Positions 1-9,600 of a DNA stretch of 64,000 nt are shown here, in pieces; the stretch's first letter is position 1, and each line of letters opens with the position of its first letter. Under the pieces are notes generated by a model. That model saw only the letters and a list, made by a program, of their open reading frames with translations, made no database searches and was not told where the DNA came from. A program made the translations under genes and the position numbers. This DNA is from Pseudomonas sp. UBA1879. GTDB lineage: Bacteria > Pseudomonadota > Gammaproteobacteria > Pseudomonadales > Pseudomonadaceae. Location: NCBI RefSeq assembly GCF_002338065.1, contig NZ_DDHJ01000004.1, positions 325,943 to 389,942 of the forward strand, read 5' to 3'.

Positions 1-507
1 CTAGTACGTCAATGTCCGGTACTATCTCCAAGACGATGACGAGAGTCAACTGTAGAGCGCAGTTCACTTGAATAAGTGAGGACAAATACTCTTTTCGTGT
101 ACGAAGGTTCCGAAGTTCGTGCCGGCAAAATTATGACGAAACTTTGTTAGTCATAACAATTGGCTCATCAGACAGATTTCTGACGACGGAATTCCATTGC
201 AAGTGGCGGATATCGATTGAGGCAGTTGTATGAGGATGATTACAAGCAAAAGTGGGCGGGCGGCGTTGGGAGTAAAACGGCCTCGCGATTAGCAAGGCCG
301 TGCCTGGGACTTCTCAGTGGGTACCTGACCAGTATTTCCAAGAAGCCACATGGTGGCGTGTGAAAGGTATAAGCATCGACGCTACGGGTCAATTGCGATT
401 ATCGGTCAGTCGTTCGATAATCGCCCAAATCACGCTTGCCGATCCCTAAAAAAGAAGCGAGAGTGGCGCAACAGAAGGCCTGCGTGGCAACGACGAACGG
501 TGTGCAA
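1..507. other. gene-free left edge and pcaR leader
   Basis: I see no supported coding region here. The only structures are an imperfectly placed hairpin (arms ACGGCCT/AGGCCGT around 279-303, with no T-run) and the PcaR-like inverted repeat at 395-424, listed separately. A frame open from a TTG at 436 runs into pcaR, but it has no ribosome site and lacks family similarity before residue 25. Confidence 0.5.
395..424. promoter_or_regulatory. PcaR-like operator upstream of pcaR
   Basis: GCGATTATCG at 395-404 and CGATAATCGC at 415-424 form a perfect 10-bp inverted repeat with a 10-nt spacer. The right arm lies in GTTCGATAATCGCCC, which nearly matches the PcaR-bound sequence known from the pcaIJ promoter of P. 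putida. Its place about 85 nt before the pcaR ATG suggests autoregulation, which is an inference. Confidence 0.65.
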
Positions 508-1350
508 ATGAACGATCAACTGCGTAACTCCTTTGCTTCGCTGGCCCCTCCGATCGTGGCATCGCCGGCCAAACGGATCCAGGCCTTCACCGGTGATCCC
601 GACTTCATGACCTCTCTGGCCCGTGGCTTGGCGGTGATTCATGCCTTTCAGGAACGCAAGCGTCATCTGACCATCGCGCAAATCAGCCATCGCACCGAAA
701 TTCCCCGTGCGGCTGTCAGACGATGCCTGCATACGCTGATCAAGCTTGGCTACGCGACCACCGATGGCCGAACCTATTCGCTGCTGCCGAAGGTGCTCAC
801 CCTGGGCCATGCTTATTTGTCATCCACGCCCTTGGCAGTGTCGTCTCAGCCTTACCTCGACAAAATGAGCAGCCAGTTACACGAGGCTTGCAACATGGCG
901 ACCCTCGAAGGCGACGACATTCTTTATATTGCCCGCTCGGCCACGACCCAACGCCTTATCTCTGTCGACCTCGCGGTTGGCGGGCGTTTGCCGGCGTACT
1001 GCACCTCCATGGGCAGAATTCTGCTGGCGGCGCTGGATGACGTTTCGCTCAAGGAATACCTCGATCACGCGGACCTGCAGCCCAAGACCAGCCGGACCCT
1101 GCACACCGCCGAAGCGTTGCTTGAATGCCTGCAACAAGTGCGTCAGCAGGGCTGGTGCATTGTCGATCAGGAATTGGAGCAGGGCCTGCGGTCGATTGCC
1201 GTGCCAGTCTATGACGCTTCCGGGCAAGTGCTGGCGGCGCTCAATGTCAGCACCAGCGCTGGCCGGGTGACGCGCAACGAGCTGGAGCAGAAGTTTCTCC
1301 CCATCATGCTCGACGCCAGCCGGGACCTCAGCACTCAACTTTTCACCTGA
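508..1350 (+). CDS. pcaR: PcaR, IclR-family regulator of beta-ketoadipate catabolism
   Basis: This is an IclR-type transcription factor that responds to beta-ketoadipate and activates pca genes. The 280-residue product has the N-terminal winged helix (the stretch around SLARGLAVIHAF through IPRAAVRRCLHTL) and the C-terminal IclR effector domain with GGRLPAYCTSMGRILLA. The body closely follows the P. putida PcaR sequence as I remember it. The ATG at 508 begins MNDQLRNSF and matches relatives; a longer frame from TTG 436 has no Shine-Dalgarno. It is the first gene of a pcaR-F-T-D cluster, with PcaR-like dyads on both sides. The start is somewhat uncertain because the ribosome site before 508 is weak. 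Confidence 0.9.
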   Translation: MNDQLRNSFASLAPPIVASPAKRIQAFTGDPDFMTSLARGLAVIHAFQERKRHLTIAQISHRTEIPRAAVRRCLHTLIKLGYATTDGRTYSLLPKVLTLGHAYLSSTPLAVSSQPYLDKMSSQLHEACNMATLEGDDILYIARSATTQRLISVDLAVGGRLPAYCTSMGRILLAALDDVSLKEYLDHADLQPKTSRTLHTAEALLECLQQVRQQGWCIVDQELEQGLRSIAVPVYDASGQVLAALNVSTSAGRVTRNELEQKFLPIMLDASRDLSTQLFT

Positions 1351-1365
1351 TACCGCCGGCGTTTT

Positions 1366-1401
1366 AACCGTTCGATTATCGAACGGTTAGTCGATTATCG
1401 A
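1366..1401. promoter_or_regulatory. PcaR-like operator in the pcaR-pcaF gap
   Basis: Positions 1366-1388 are a perfect 23-nt palindrome (AACCGTTCGAT, central T, then its complement). A second core, TCGATTATCGA, follows at 1391-1401. Both contain the TTCGATNATCGAA-type PcaR core, and they sit 86-120 nt before the pcaF start. PcaR is known as an activator of pca operons, so this is the likely site for controlling pcaFTD. Confidence 0.65.
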
Positions 1402-1486
1402 ATTGCCCCCTTGCAACACGCAGGCATAACCTGACGGTCACTTGCGCGCGGTGGTGCGCGCCTACCCCAGATGCATAGGGAGAAGC

Positions 1487-2689
1487 ATGATGCGTGACGT
1501 ATTTATCTGCGACGCGGTTCGTACGCCAATCGGCCGTTTCGGAGGCGCGTTGGCGACGGTCCGCGCCGATGATCTGGCGGCGTTGCCGATCAAGGCCCTG
1601 ATGGAACGTAACCCGTCGGTGGACTGGCAGGCGCTCGATGAGGTCTTTCTTGGCTGCGCGAACCAGGCAGGCGAAGACAACCGCAACGTCGCGCGCATGG
1701 CGGCGCTGTTGGCAGGCTTGCCGGTTTCGGTACCGGGCGTCACATTGAACCGGTTGTGCGCTTCGGGCCTGGATGCCGTGGGTTCGGCGTTCAGAGCCAT
1801 TGCCTGCGGAGAGATGGAGCTGGCGATTGCAGGCGGCGTCGAATCGATGTCCCGCGCCCCATTCGTGATGGGCAAGGCGGAAACGGCATTTGGCCGTGGA
1901 CAGAAGCTCGAAGACACGACCCTTGGGTGGCGTTTCGTCAACTCGCAGCTGAAAGAAGCGTATGGCGTGGAAACCATGCCGCAGACCGGTGACAACGTCG
2001 CCGAAGACTACAACGTTTCTCGCGAAGATCAGGACGCCTTTGCATTGCGCAGTCAGCAACGCGCCGCAACGGCGCAGGCGAGCGGGTTTTTTGCCGAAGA
2101 GATTGTCCCGGTGCGTATTGCGCACAAGAAGGGCGAGATCCTCGTCGACCAGGACGAACACCCGCGTGCCGACACCAACCTCGAGGCCTTGAGCAAGCTG
2201 AAGCCCGTCAACGGCCCCGGAAAAACCGTCACGGCGGGGAATGCCGCAGGCCTGAACGACGGCGCTGTGGCGATGATTCTCGCCTCGGCCGAAGCGGTCA
2301 AGACCCATGGACTCACGCCTCGGGCTCGTGTCTTGGGCATGGCCAGCGCGGGCGTGGAGCCTCGCGTCATGGGCATCGGGCCGGTACCAGCGGTGCGCAA
2401 ACTGGTTGAGCGGCTGGGGCTTGCGGTATCGGATTTCGACGTCATCGAACTCAATGAGGCCTTCGCCAGCCAAGGCCTGGCCGTTATGCGCGAGTTGGGC
2501 ATTGCCGACGATTCGGCCCTGGTTAATCCGAACGGCGGGGCGATCTCCCTTGGCCATCCGTTGGGCATGAGCGGTGCGCGTCTAGTGCTGACAGCGTTGC
2601 ATCATCTTGAGAAAACCGGCGGCCGCAAAGGGCTGGCAACCATGTGCGTCGGCGTGGGCCAAGGCCTGGCTCTGGCAATCGAACGATAA
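1487..2689 (+). CDS. pcaF: beta-ketoadipyl-CoA thiolase PcaF
   Basis: PcaF catalyses the last step of the beta-ketoadipate pathway, splitting 3-oxoadipyl-CoA with CoA into succinyl-CoA and acetyl-CoA. The 400-residue protein has the thiolase acyl-Cys in NRLCASG (Cys91), the catalytic His in GHPLG (His357) and the second Cys in MCVGVGQG (Cys387). Length and sequence (start RDVFICDAVRTPIGRFGG) agree with the 400-residue Pseudomonas enzymes. The ribosome site AGGGAG lies just before the double ATG at 1487/1490, and either ATG could be used. It is separated from pcaT by 172 nt that contain a 7-bp inverted repeat (ATCACCC 2707-2713, GGGTGAT 2752-2758). Confidence 0.95.
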   Translation: MMRDVFICDAVRTPIGRFGGALATVRADDLAALPIKALMERNPSVDWQALDEVFLGCANQAGEDNRNVARMAALLAGLPVSVPGVTLNRLCASGLDAVGSAFRAIACGEMELAIAGGVESMSRAPFVMGKAETAFGRGQKLEDTTLGWRFVNSQLKEAYGVETMPQTGDNVAEDYNVSREDQDAFALRSQQRAATAQASGFFAEEIVPVRIAHKKGEILVDQDEHPRADTNLEALSKLKPVNGPGKTVTAGNAAGLNDGAVAMILASAEAVKTHGLTPRARVLGMASAGVEPRVMGIGPVPAVRKLVERLGLAVSDFDVIELNEAFASQGLAVMRELGIADDSALVNPNGGAISLGHPLGMSGARLVLTALHHLEKTGGRKGLATMCVGVGQGLALAIER

Positions 2690-2861
2690 GCGAGACCATG
2701 AGACCCATCACCCGAGCCGTCGCGGCCTTCACAAAAGGTCGCTGACCGCTTGGGTGATTGTCTTTGTGATGTCTGAATGTTACTGATTAAGTCTAACTGT
2801 TTCAGGTTATGTCGTAGACTCACGTTTTACGCGGGTCCATATAAAAATTGGGGAAACAATA

Positions 2862-4151
2862 ATGACAACGACTCACTACACCGGAGAAGAGAGGCGCAAG
2901 CGGATTTTCGCGATCGTGGGTGCCTCTTCGGGCAACCTGGTGGAATGGTTCGACTTCTATGTCTACGCCTTCTGCGCCATCTACTTCGCACCGGCTTTCT
3001 TCCCGTCCGATGATCCCACCGTTCAACTGTTGAACACCGCTGGCGTGTTCGCCGCGGGCTTCCTGATGCGTCCAATCGGAGGCTGGCTGTTTGGCCGGGT
3101 CGCCGACAAACACGGCCGCAAAAACTCGATGATGATCTCGGTCTTGATGATGTGCGGTGGCTCGCTGGTCATCGCCTGTCTGCCGACGTATGCCGCCATC
3201 GGCGCGTGGGCACCTTTTCTGTTGCTTGTCGCACGCCTGTTTCAAGGCCTGTCGGTGGGGGGCGAATACGGCACCACGGCGACCTACATGAGTGAGGTCG
3301 CGCTGCGGGGGCAGCGGGGCTTCTTTGGCTCGTTCCAGTACGTGACCTTGATCGGCGGGCAATTGCTGGCGGTGCTGACGGTCGTGATCCTGCAGCAATT
3401 CCTCAACGCCGACGAGCTGAAAGCCTACGGCTGGCGGATTCCATTCGTCGTGGGTGCCATTGCGGCGGTGATCTCGCTGCTGCTGCGCCGCTCGCTCAAG
3501 GAAACCACGACTGCGGAAGTGCGTCAGGACAAAGACGCCGGCAGCATGGCCGCGTTGTTCCGTAACCACACCCGCGCGTTCATCACCGTATTGGGTTATA
3601 CCGCGGGCGGCTCGCTGATTTTCTACACCTTCACCACGTACATGCAGAAGTACCTGGTGAACACCATGCACATGGACGCCAAAACTGCCAGTTACATCAT
3701 GACCTGCGCGCTGTTCTTCTATATGTGCATGCAGCCTCTGTTCGGCATGCTGGCGGACAAGATCGGTCGTCGTGCGTCGATGATGTGGTTCGGCGCGCTG
3801 GGCACACTGTGCACCGTGCCGATTCTGATGACCCTCAAGACAACCACCAGCCCGGTCGTGGCCTTTTTGCTGATCACTCTCGCCTTGGCCATCGTCAGTT
3901 TCTACACCTCCATCAGTGGCCTGGTGAAAGCCGAGATGTTCCCCGTGCATGTCCGTGCCTTGGGGGTGGGTCTGGCGTACGCCGTCGCCAATGCGATCTT
4001 TGGCGGCTCGGCGGAATTCGTGGCGCTGAGTTTCAAGAACATGGGCTCGGAAAACATCTTCTATTGGTACGTGACAGGCATGATGGCGATTGCGTTCTTC
4101 TTCAGCCTGCGTTTGCCGAAAAAGCCGGATTATCTGCACGAAGACCATTGA
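2862..4151 (+). CDS. pcaT: PcaT-type MHS dicarboxylate permease
   Basis: This is a 12-helix major-facilitator protein of the metabolite:H+ symporter (MHS) family, 429 residues, in the inner membrane. The motifs are GNLVEWFDFYVYA in helix 1, FGRVADKHGRKN in the 2-3 loop, and LFQGLSVGGEYGT. PcaT proteins import beta-ketoadipate or alpha-ketoglutarate-like dicarboxylates, which fits the position between pcaF and pcaD. The start has GGGGAAACAATA before the ATG. It closely resembles the second MHS permease at 23484-24806, so the substrate rests on context. Confidence 0.85.
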   Translation: MTTTHYTGEERRKRIFAIVGASSGNLVEWFDFYVYAFCAIYFAPAFFPSDDPTVQLLNTAGVFAAGFLMRPIGGWLFGRVADKHGRKNSMMISVLMMCGGSLVIACLPTYAAIGAWAPFLLLVARLFQGLSVGGEYGTTATYMSEVALRGQRGFFGSFQYVTLIGGQLLAVLTVVILQQFLNADELKAYGWRIPFVVGAIAAVISLLLRRSLKETTTAEVRQDKDAGSMAALFRNHTRAFITVLGYTAGGSLIFYTFTTYMQKYLVNTMHMDAKTASYIMTCALFFYMCMQPLFGMLADKIGRRASMMWFGALGTLCTVPILMTLKTTTSPVVAFLLITLALAIVSFYTSISGLVKAEMFPVHVRALGVGLAYAVANAIFGGSAEFVALSFKNMGSENIFYWYVTGMMAIAFFFSLRLPKKPDYLHEDH

Positions 4152-4235
4152 TCGGATTGCGCGCGCCTGTCACCGGGCGCGCGTGTCCATATCCCTCGAC
4201 GACTTTCTTGCCAAGTGCTCGATTAAGGAGATGTG

Positions 4236-5024
4236 ATGGCATTCGTACAACTTCAAAGCGGTCAACTGCATTACGAGATTCAGGGTCCCGACGACGCTCC
4301 GGTGCTTGTTCTGTCCAATTCGCTGGGTACCGATCTGCACATGTGGGATGCCCAAGTCCCTGAGCTCAGCAAGTTTTTCCGGGTGTTGCGGTACGACACG
4401 CGAGGCCATGGTCAATCGGTGGTGAGCCACGGCCCCTACGCCATCGAGCAATTGGCTCGCGACGTGCTGGATTTGCTCGATGCTTTGAAGATAAAGCGCG
4501 CACATTTCTGTGGCCTCTCGATGGGCGGGTTGATTGGCCAGTGGTTGGGTATTCATGCCAGCGATCGGCTGCTTAAGTTGGTGTTGTGCAACACGGCTGC
4601 GAAGATTGGCGGTCCGGACACGTGGGGCCCCCGGATCGACACGGTGGAGAAGGGCGGCGAGCAAGCGATGAAAGACTTGCAGCCTGGCACCGTGCAGCGC
4701 TGGTTCACGCCGGATTTTGCCCGTGATCATGCGGACAGGGTAACGGCAGCGATAGACGTGCTCGCGGCGACTTCGCCGGTGGGCTATGCGGCGTGCTGTG
4801 CAGCGGTCCGCGATGCGGATTTCCGTAAAGAACTGGGATCGATCACGGTCAATACGCTGATCATCTGCGGCAGCCATGACCCGGTCACGACAGTGGCTGA
4901 TGGGCATTTTCTGCAGAACCACATCAAGGGTTCACAGCTGTCGGACTACTATGCGGCGCATCTCTCCAACGTTGAATTGGGCGAAACGTTCACCTTGCGC
5001 GTGAAGGAATTTCTGCTGAGTTGA
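4236..5024 (+). CDS. pcaD: 3-oxoadipate enol-lactonase PcaD
   Basis: PcaD hydrolyses beta-ketoadipate enol-lactone to beta-ketoadipate in the cytoplasm, the point where the catechol and protocatechuate branches meet. The 262-residue alpha/beta hydrolase has the nucleophile elbow GLSMGG (Ser95), an acid in GSHDPV (Asp215) and His242 in AAHLSN. The ATG at 4236 has AAGGAG 5 nt upstream; an in-frame GTG just before it is less likely. In P. putida pcaB precedes pcaD and pcaC follows it, and neither is present here. The 84-nt gap after pcaT is too small for another gene. Confidence 0.93.
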   Translation: MAFVQLQSGQLHYEIQGPDDAPVLVLSNSLGTDLHMWDAQVPELSKFFRVLRYDTRGHGQSVVSHGPYAIEQLARDVLDLLDALKIKRAHFCGLSMGGLIGQWLGIHASDRLLKLVLCNTAAKIGGPDTWGPRIDTVEKGGEQAMKDLQPGTVQRWFTPDFARDHADRVTAAIDVLAATSPVGYAACCAAVRDADFRKELGSITVNTLIICGSHDPVTTVADGHFLQNHIKGSQLSDYYAAHLSNVELGETFTLRVKEFLLS

Positions 5025-5178
5025 GCAGGTCGGCGAATCAAGGCCTGGGCTCAATGATGTTTTCTGTCGAAGATTCTATGTTGGCTGGCAAACTGCAATC
5101 GCCACCAAAGCCGCCTCCACGATGAAGACAGCGTCCAACCGTCAGATACGTTAAGCGTCAGCGCCTGCATGACAGGCC

Positions 5179-5210
5179 ATAAAAAACCCACCGTACGGTG
5201 GGTTTTTTAT
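5179..5210. terminator. bidirectional intrinsic terminator
   Basis: This is a perfect 32-nt palindrome with GC-rich arms (CCCACCGT/ACGGTGGG) flanked by A6 on the left and T6 on the right. It lies between the convergent pcaD and oprM genes and can stop both transcripts. Confidence 0.92.
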
Positions 5211-5221
5211 GGGTGGGTGAA

Positions 5222-6688
5222 TCAGAACATGCGCATTTGCGGCACATCGCCCGAGGTCGGCTTTTTCTGGCCGGTCGGGGTCTGTTCGTACCAGCCGCCA
5301 CCCAGTGCGCGGTACAGATTGACTTCGCTGTTCAACTGCGCAAGACGATCGGTGATCAGCGACTGCTGCGCGCTGAACAACTGACGCTGAGCGTCGAGGA
5401 AGGTCAGGTTGCTGTCGATGCCGATACGGTAACGACGCTCTGCCAGGCGGTAGTAGTCCTGGTTAGCGTTCACGAAATCGTTCTGCGCCTTGAGTTGATC
5501 GGTGAAGGTCTTGCGTGCTGCCAAGCCGTCGGACACCTCCTGGAAGCCTGTCTGAATCGCCTTCTCGTAGTTGGCGACGCCGATGTCCTTCTGAATCTTC
5601 GAGTAGTCCAGGCTTGCCCGCAGGCTGCCCGCGTTAAAAATCGGCAGGTTGATCTGCGGCTGGAACAGCCAGGTGCCGGAGCCTCCTTTGAACAGACCGC
5701 TCAGGTCGCTACTTGCGGTTCCGGCACTGGCCGTCAGGCTGATGCTCGGAAAGAACGCGGCACGGGCAGCGCCAATATTGGCATTGGCCGCTTTCAGGTT
5801 GTGCTCGGCCTGAAGGATGTCCGGACGACGTTGCAGCAGTTCCGACGGCAAGCCCGGAGGCATCTCGTTGAGCATGTCAGCGCTCAACGGTTGCGGCGCT
5901 GGCAAGTCGGCGGGCAGACCCGTGCCAAGCAGCAGCACGAGATTGTTCTCGTCCTGCGCGACCAGACGTTGGTACTGCGCCAGCTTGACGCGCGCGCTTT
6001 CCACGGACGTCCTCGACTGCGCCAGATCGAGTGCCGAGGCGACGCCGACTTCGTTGCTGCGTGAGGTCAGGCGAAGGCTTTCTTCGAAGGCACCGAGGGT
6101 GTCTTGGGTCAGCTTCAGCAGTTCCTTGTCAGCCTGCCAGGTCAAATACGCGTTGGCGACGTTGGCCACCAGGCTGATCTGCGTGCTGCGACGGGCCTCT
6201 TCGCTGGCGAAGTAGGTTTCCAGCGCTTGCTCGCTCAGGCTGCGCACTCGACCGAACAGGTCCAGCTCATAGGCGCTGACGCCCAGGCCCACCGAGTACT
6301 GACTGGTGATGTTCGCTTGACCGGTCTGCGACAAGTCCCCCGGCACGCGTTGGCGGGTGCCGGACGCGTCGGCGGCCACCGCCGGGAACAGGTCCGCACG
6401 CTGGATGCGGTACTGCGCACGGTAGGCGTCGATGTTCAATGCAGCGACACGCAGGTCGCGGTTATTGCTCAGCGAGGTCTGGATCAGCTGTTGCAGTGCC
6501 GGGTCGCGGAAGAACTGGCGCCAGCCTTGTTCGGCGGCCGCCTGGTTGGCCGCTTCGGCCGGCGAATACGCCGGGCCTTGCGGATACTGGGCGGCCACCG
6601 GTGCAGCGGGCTGCGTGTAATCAGGGATCAACGAGCAGCCGCTCAGCACGAACGCGGCGACTGCCAGAGAGATCAGGGACTTGCTCAT
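5222..6688 (-). CDS. oprM: outer-membrane efflux channel OprM/TtgC
   Basis: This is the outer-membrane factor of a tripartite multidrug pump, forming a trimeric beta-barrel and periplasmic tunnel. The 488-residue product begins with a lipoprotein signal whose lipobox is VLSGC (Cys17), and carries two OEP (TolC-like) repeats, including the typical YELDLFGRVRS and LLQRRPDI segments. Its ATG overlaps the mexB stop by 4 nt, so translation is probably coupled. It is the last gene of the mexA-mexB-oprM operon. Confidence 0.94.
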   Translation of the reverse strand: MSKSLISLAVAAFVLSGCSLIPDYTQPAAPVAAQYPQGPAYSPAEAANQAAAEQGWRQFFRDPALQQLIQTSLSNNRDLRVAALNIDAYRAQYRIQRADLFPAVAADASGTRQRVPGDLSQTGQANITSQYSVGLGVSAYELDLFGRVRSLSEQALETYFASEEARRSTQISLVANVANAYLTWQADKELLKLTQDTLGAFEESLRLTSRSNEVGVASALDLAQSRTSVESARVKLAQYQRLVAQDENNLVLLLGTGLPADLPAPQPLSADMLNEMPPGLPSELLQRRPDILQAEHNLKAANANIGAARAAFFPSISLTASAGTASSDLSGLFKGGSGTWLFQPQINLPIFNAGSLRASLDYSKIQKDIGVANYEKAIQTGFQEVSDGLAARKTFTDQLKAQNDFVNANQDYYRLAERRYRIGIDSNLTFLDAQRQLFSAQQSLITDRLAQLNSEVNLYRALGGGWYEQTPTGQKKPTSGDVPQMRMF

Positions 6689-9600
6689 TGGCCAGCCTCA
6701 TCGTGTGGGATGTGTTTCTGTTTGCTTTTGAACAACCCGGATACCGATACGAAGAACAGCGGCACCCAGAAGATCGCCAGAATGGTGGCGGTGATCATAC
6801 CGCCAATCACCCCGGTACCGATCGAGTGCTGACTCCCCGAGCCTGCGCCGGTGGAGATCGTCAGCGGTACCACGCCGAGGATGAACGCCATGGACGTCAT
6901 CACGATCGGACGCAGCCGCATCCGGCACGCTTCCACTGCCGCATCCATCAGCGACTTGCCCTGCTCATGCAGTTCCTTGGCGAACTCGACGATCAGAATG
7001 GCGTTTTTCGCCGCCAGCCCCACCGTCACCAACAGGCCCACCTGGAAGAACACGTCGTTCGACAGGCCGCGAAGGCTGGTGGCCATCAGCGCACCGATTA
7101 CACCCAGCGGAACGACGAGCAGCACGGCGATCGGGATCGACCAACTCTCGTACAAGGCCGCCAGACACAGGAACACGACCAGCACCGAGATTGCATACAG
7201 CGCCGGAGCCTGTGAGCCGGAAAGGCGTTCTTCGAACGACAGCCCGGTCCAGGAATAGCCGATGCCTTGCGGCAGTTGCTGCGCGAGTTTCTCGATTTCC
7301 GCCATCGCCTGGCCGGTACTGTAGCCAGGGGCCGGTGTACCCAGGATTTCTTCGGCAGGTACACCGTTGTAACGCGACAGTTTCGGCGAACCGAACACCC
7401 ACTCGCCACCCGCGAAGGCGTCGAACGGGACCATCTCGCCGCTGGCGTTACGCACGTACCACTTCTTCAGGTCCTCCGGGCTCATCCGCGATTTCGGATT
7501 ACCCATGATGTACACCTTCTTCACCCGACCGCGGTCGATGAAGTCGTTGACGTAGTTACCGCCCATCGCCACCGACAGGGTGGTGTTGATGTCGGTTTGC
7601 GTCACGCCAAGGGCGCGGGCTTTCTCGTCATCGATCAGCAGCTGGTATTGCGGTTCGTCCGTCAGGCCATTGGGGCGCACACCTGCCAGGATCTTGCTTT
7701 GCGAAGCGAGGCCCAATAATTGGTTACGTGCCTGCATCAGCTTTTCATGGCCCAGACCGGCCTGATCCTGCAGATAAAGGTCGAAACCGGTGGCGTTACC
7801 CAGTTCCAGTACCGCAGGTGGAACCACGGCGAAGGACATCGCATCGCGGAAGCCGAAGAAGTGGCTCTGGGCCCGTTTCGCGACCTCGAACACGCTGTTG
7901 GACGTGTCGCGATCTTCCCACGGCTTGAGCAACACGAATGCCAGCCCCGAACTCTGACCACGACCTGCGAAGTTGAAGCCGTTGACCGAGAACACCGATT
8001 TCACGCCCGGGTCGGTCAACAGGTATTCGCGCATCTTGTCGAGGGTGTTTTGCGTCCGCTCGGCTGTAGAGCCCGGCGGCGTCTGTACCTGCGCGAAGAT
8101 CACGCCCTGGTCTTCTTCCGGCAGGAATGCGGTTGGAATCCGCGTGAACATCCAGATCATGCCCGCGAAGATCGCGATGTAGACCAGGAACGCCGGAAAC
8201 TTGTGCCGAATGATGTTACCGACGCCGCGCTCGTAGCTCAGAACGCCACGGTCGAACGTACGGTTGAACCAGCCAAAGAAGCCTTTGCGCGGCTGACCGT
8301 GCTTGTCGGCATCGATCGGCTTCAGCAGCGTGGCACAGAGTGCCGGGGTAAAGACCAATGCGACCAGTACCGACAGCGCCATGGCCGAGACCACGGTGAT
8401 CGAGAACTGCCGGTAGATCACGCCTGTGGAGCCGCCGAAGAACGCCATGGGCAGCAGTACTGCCGAGAGCACCATCGCGATACCGACCAGTGCGCCCTGA
8501 ATCTGCTCCATCGATTTGCGCGTGGCATCCCGTGGCGACAAATGCTCCTCAGCCATCACCCGCTCGACGTTCTCCACCACAACGATAGCGTCGTCCACCA
8601 GCAAGCCGATGGCCAAGACCATGCCGAACATGGTCAGGGTGTTGATGGTGAAGCCTGCGGCGGCAAGGATGCCAAACGTCCCGAGCAATACCACCGGCAC
8701 CGTCAGCGTGGTAATGATCGTCGCGCGGAAGTTTTGCAGGAACAGGTACATCACCAGGAACACGAGAACGATCGCTTCACCCAGGGTGTGAACCACCCCG
8801 TTGATCGATTCCTTGACCACAGGCGTCGTGTCGTACGGATAAACGGCCTTCATGCCCGGCGGGAAGAACGGCTCCAGACGGCTCATGGTGTCGCGAATCG
8901 CCTTGGAGGTGTCCAGCGCGTTGGCACCGGTCGCCAGCTTGATTGCCAGACCAGAGGCCGGCTTGCCGTTGAACTGGGCGTCAACGCTGTAGTTCTCACC
9001 ACCCAGACCGATGCTCGCGACATCTTTCAGGCGCACCTGAGAGCCGTCCTGATTGACCTTGAGCAGAATGTTGCCGAACTGCTCGGCAGTTTGCAGGCGG
9101 GTCTTGCCGATGATAGTGGCATTGAGCTGCTGACCTTTGACGGCTGGCAACCCGCCGATCTGGCCGGAGGAGACCTGGACGTTCTGCGCCGTGATCGCGG
9201 TTTTCACGTCTACCGGGGTCAGTTGGTAGTTGTTCAGCTTGTCCGGATCGAGCCAGATACGCATGGCGTACTGGGCGCCGAAGACCTGGAAGTCACCCAC
9301 CCCAGGGGTCCGGGCGATCTGGTCCTGGATGTTGGAAACGATGTAGTTGGACAAGTCTTCCTTGGCCATGCTGCCGTCTTCCGACACCAGGCCGATCACC
9401 AGCAGGAAGTTTTTAACCGCTTTGGTGACGCGCAAACCTTGCTGCTGCACTTCTTGCGGCAGCAGCGGGGTCGCGAGGTTGAGCTTGTTCTGCACCTGAA
9501 CCTGCGCGATGTCGGGGTTGGTGCCTTGGTTGAAGGTCACCGTGATGGTCATGCTGCCATCAGAGTTACTTTCCGACGAGATATAGCGCAGGTTGTCGAT

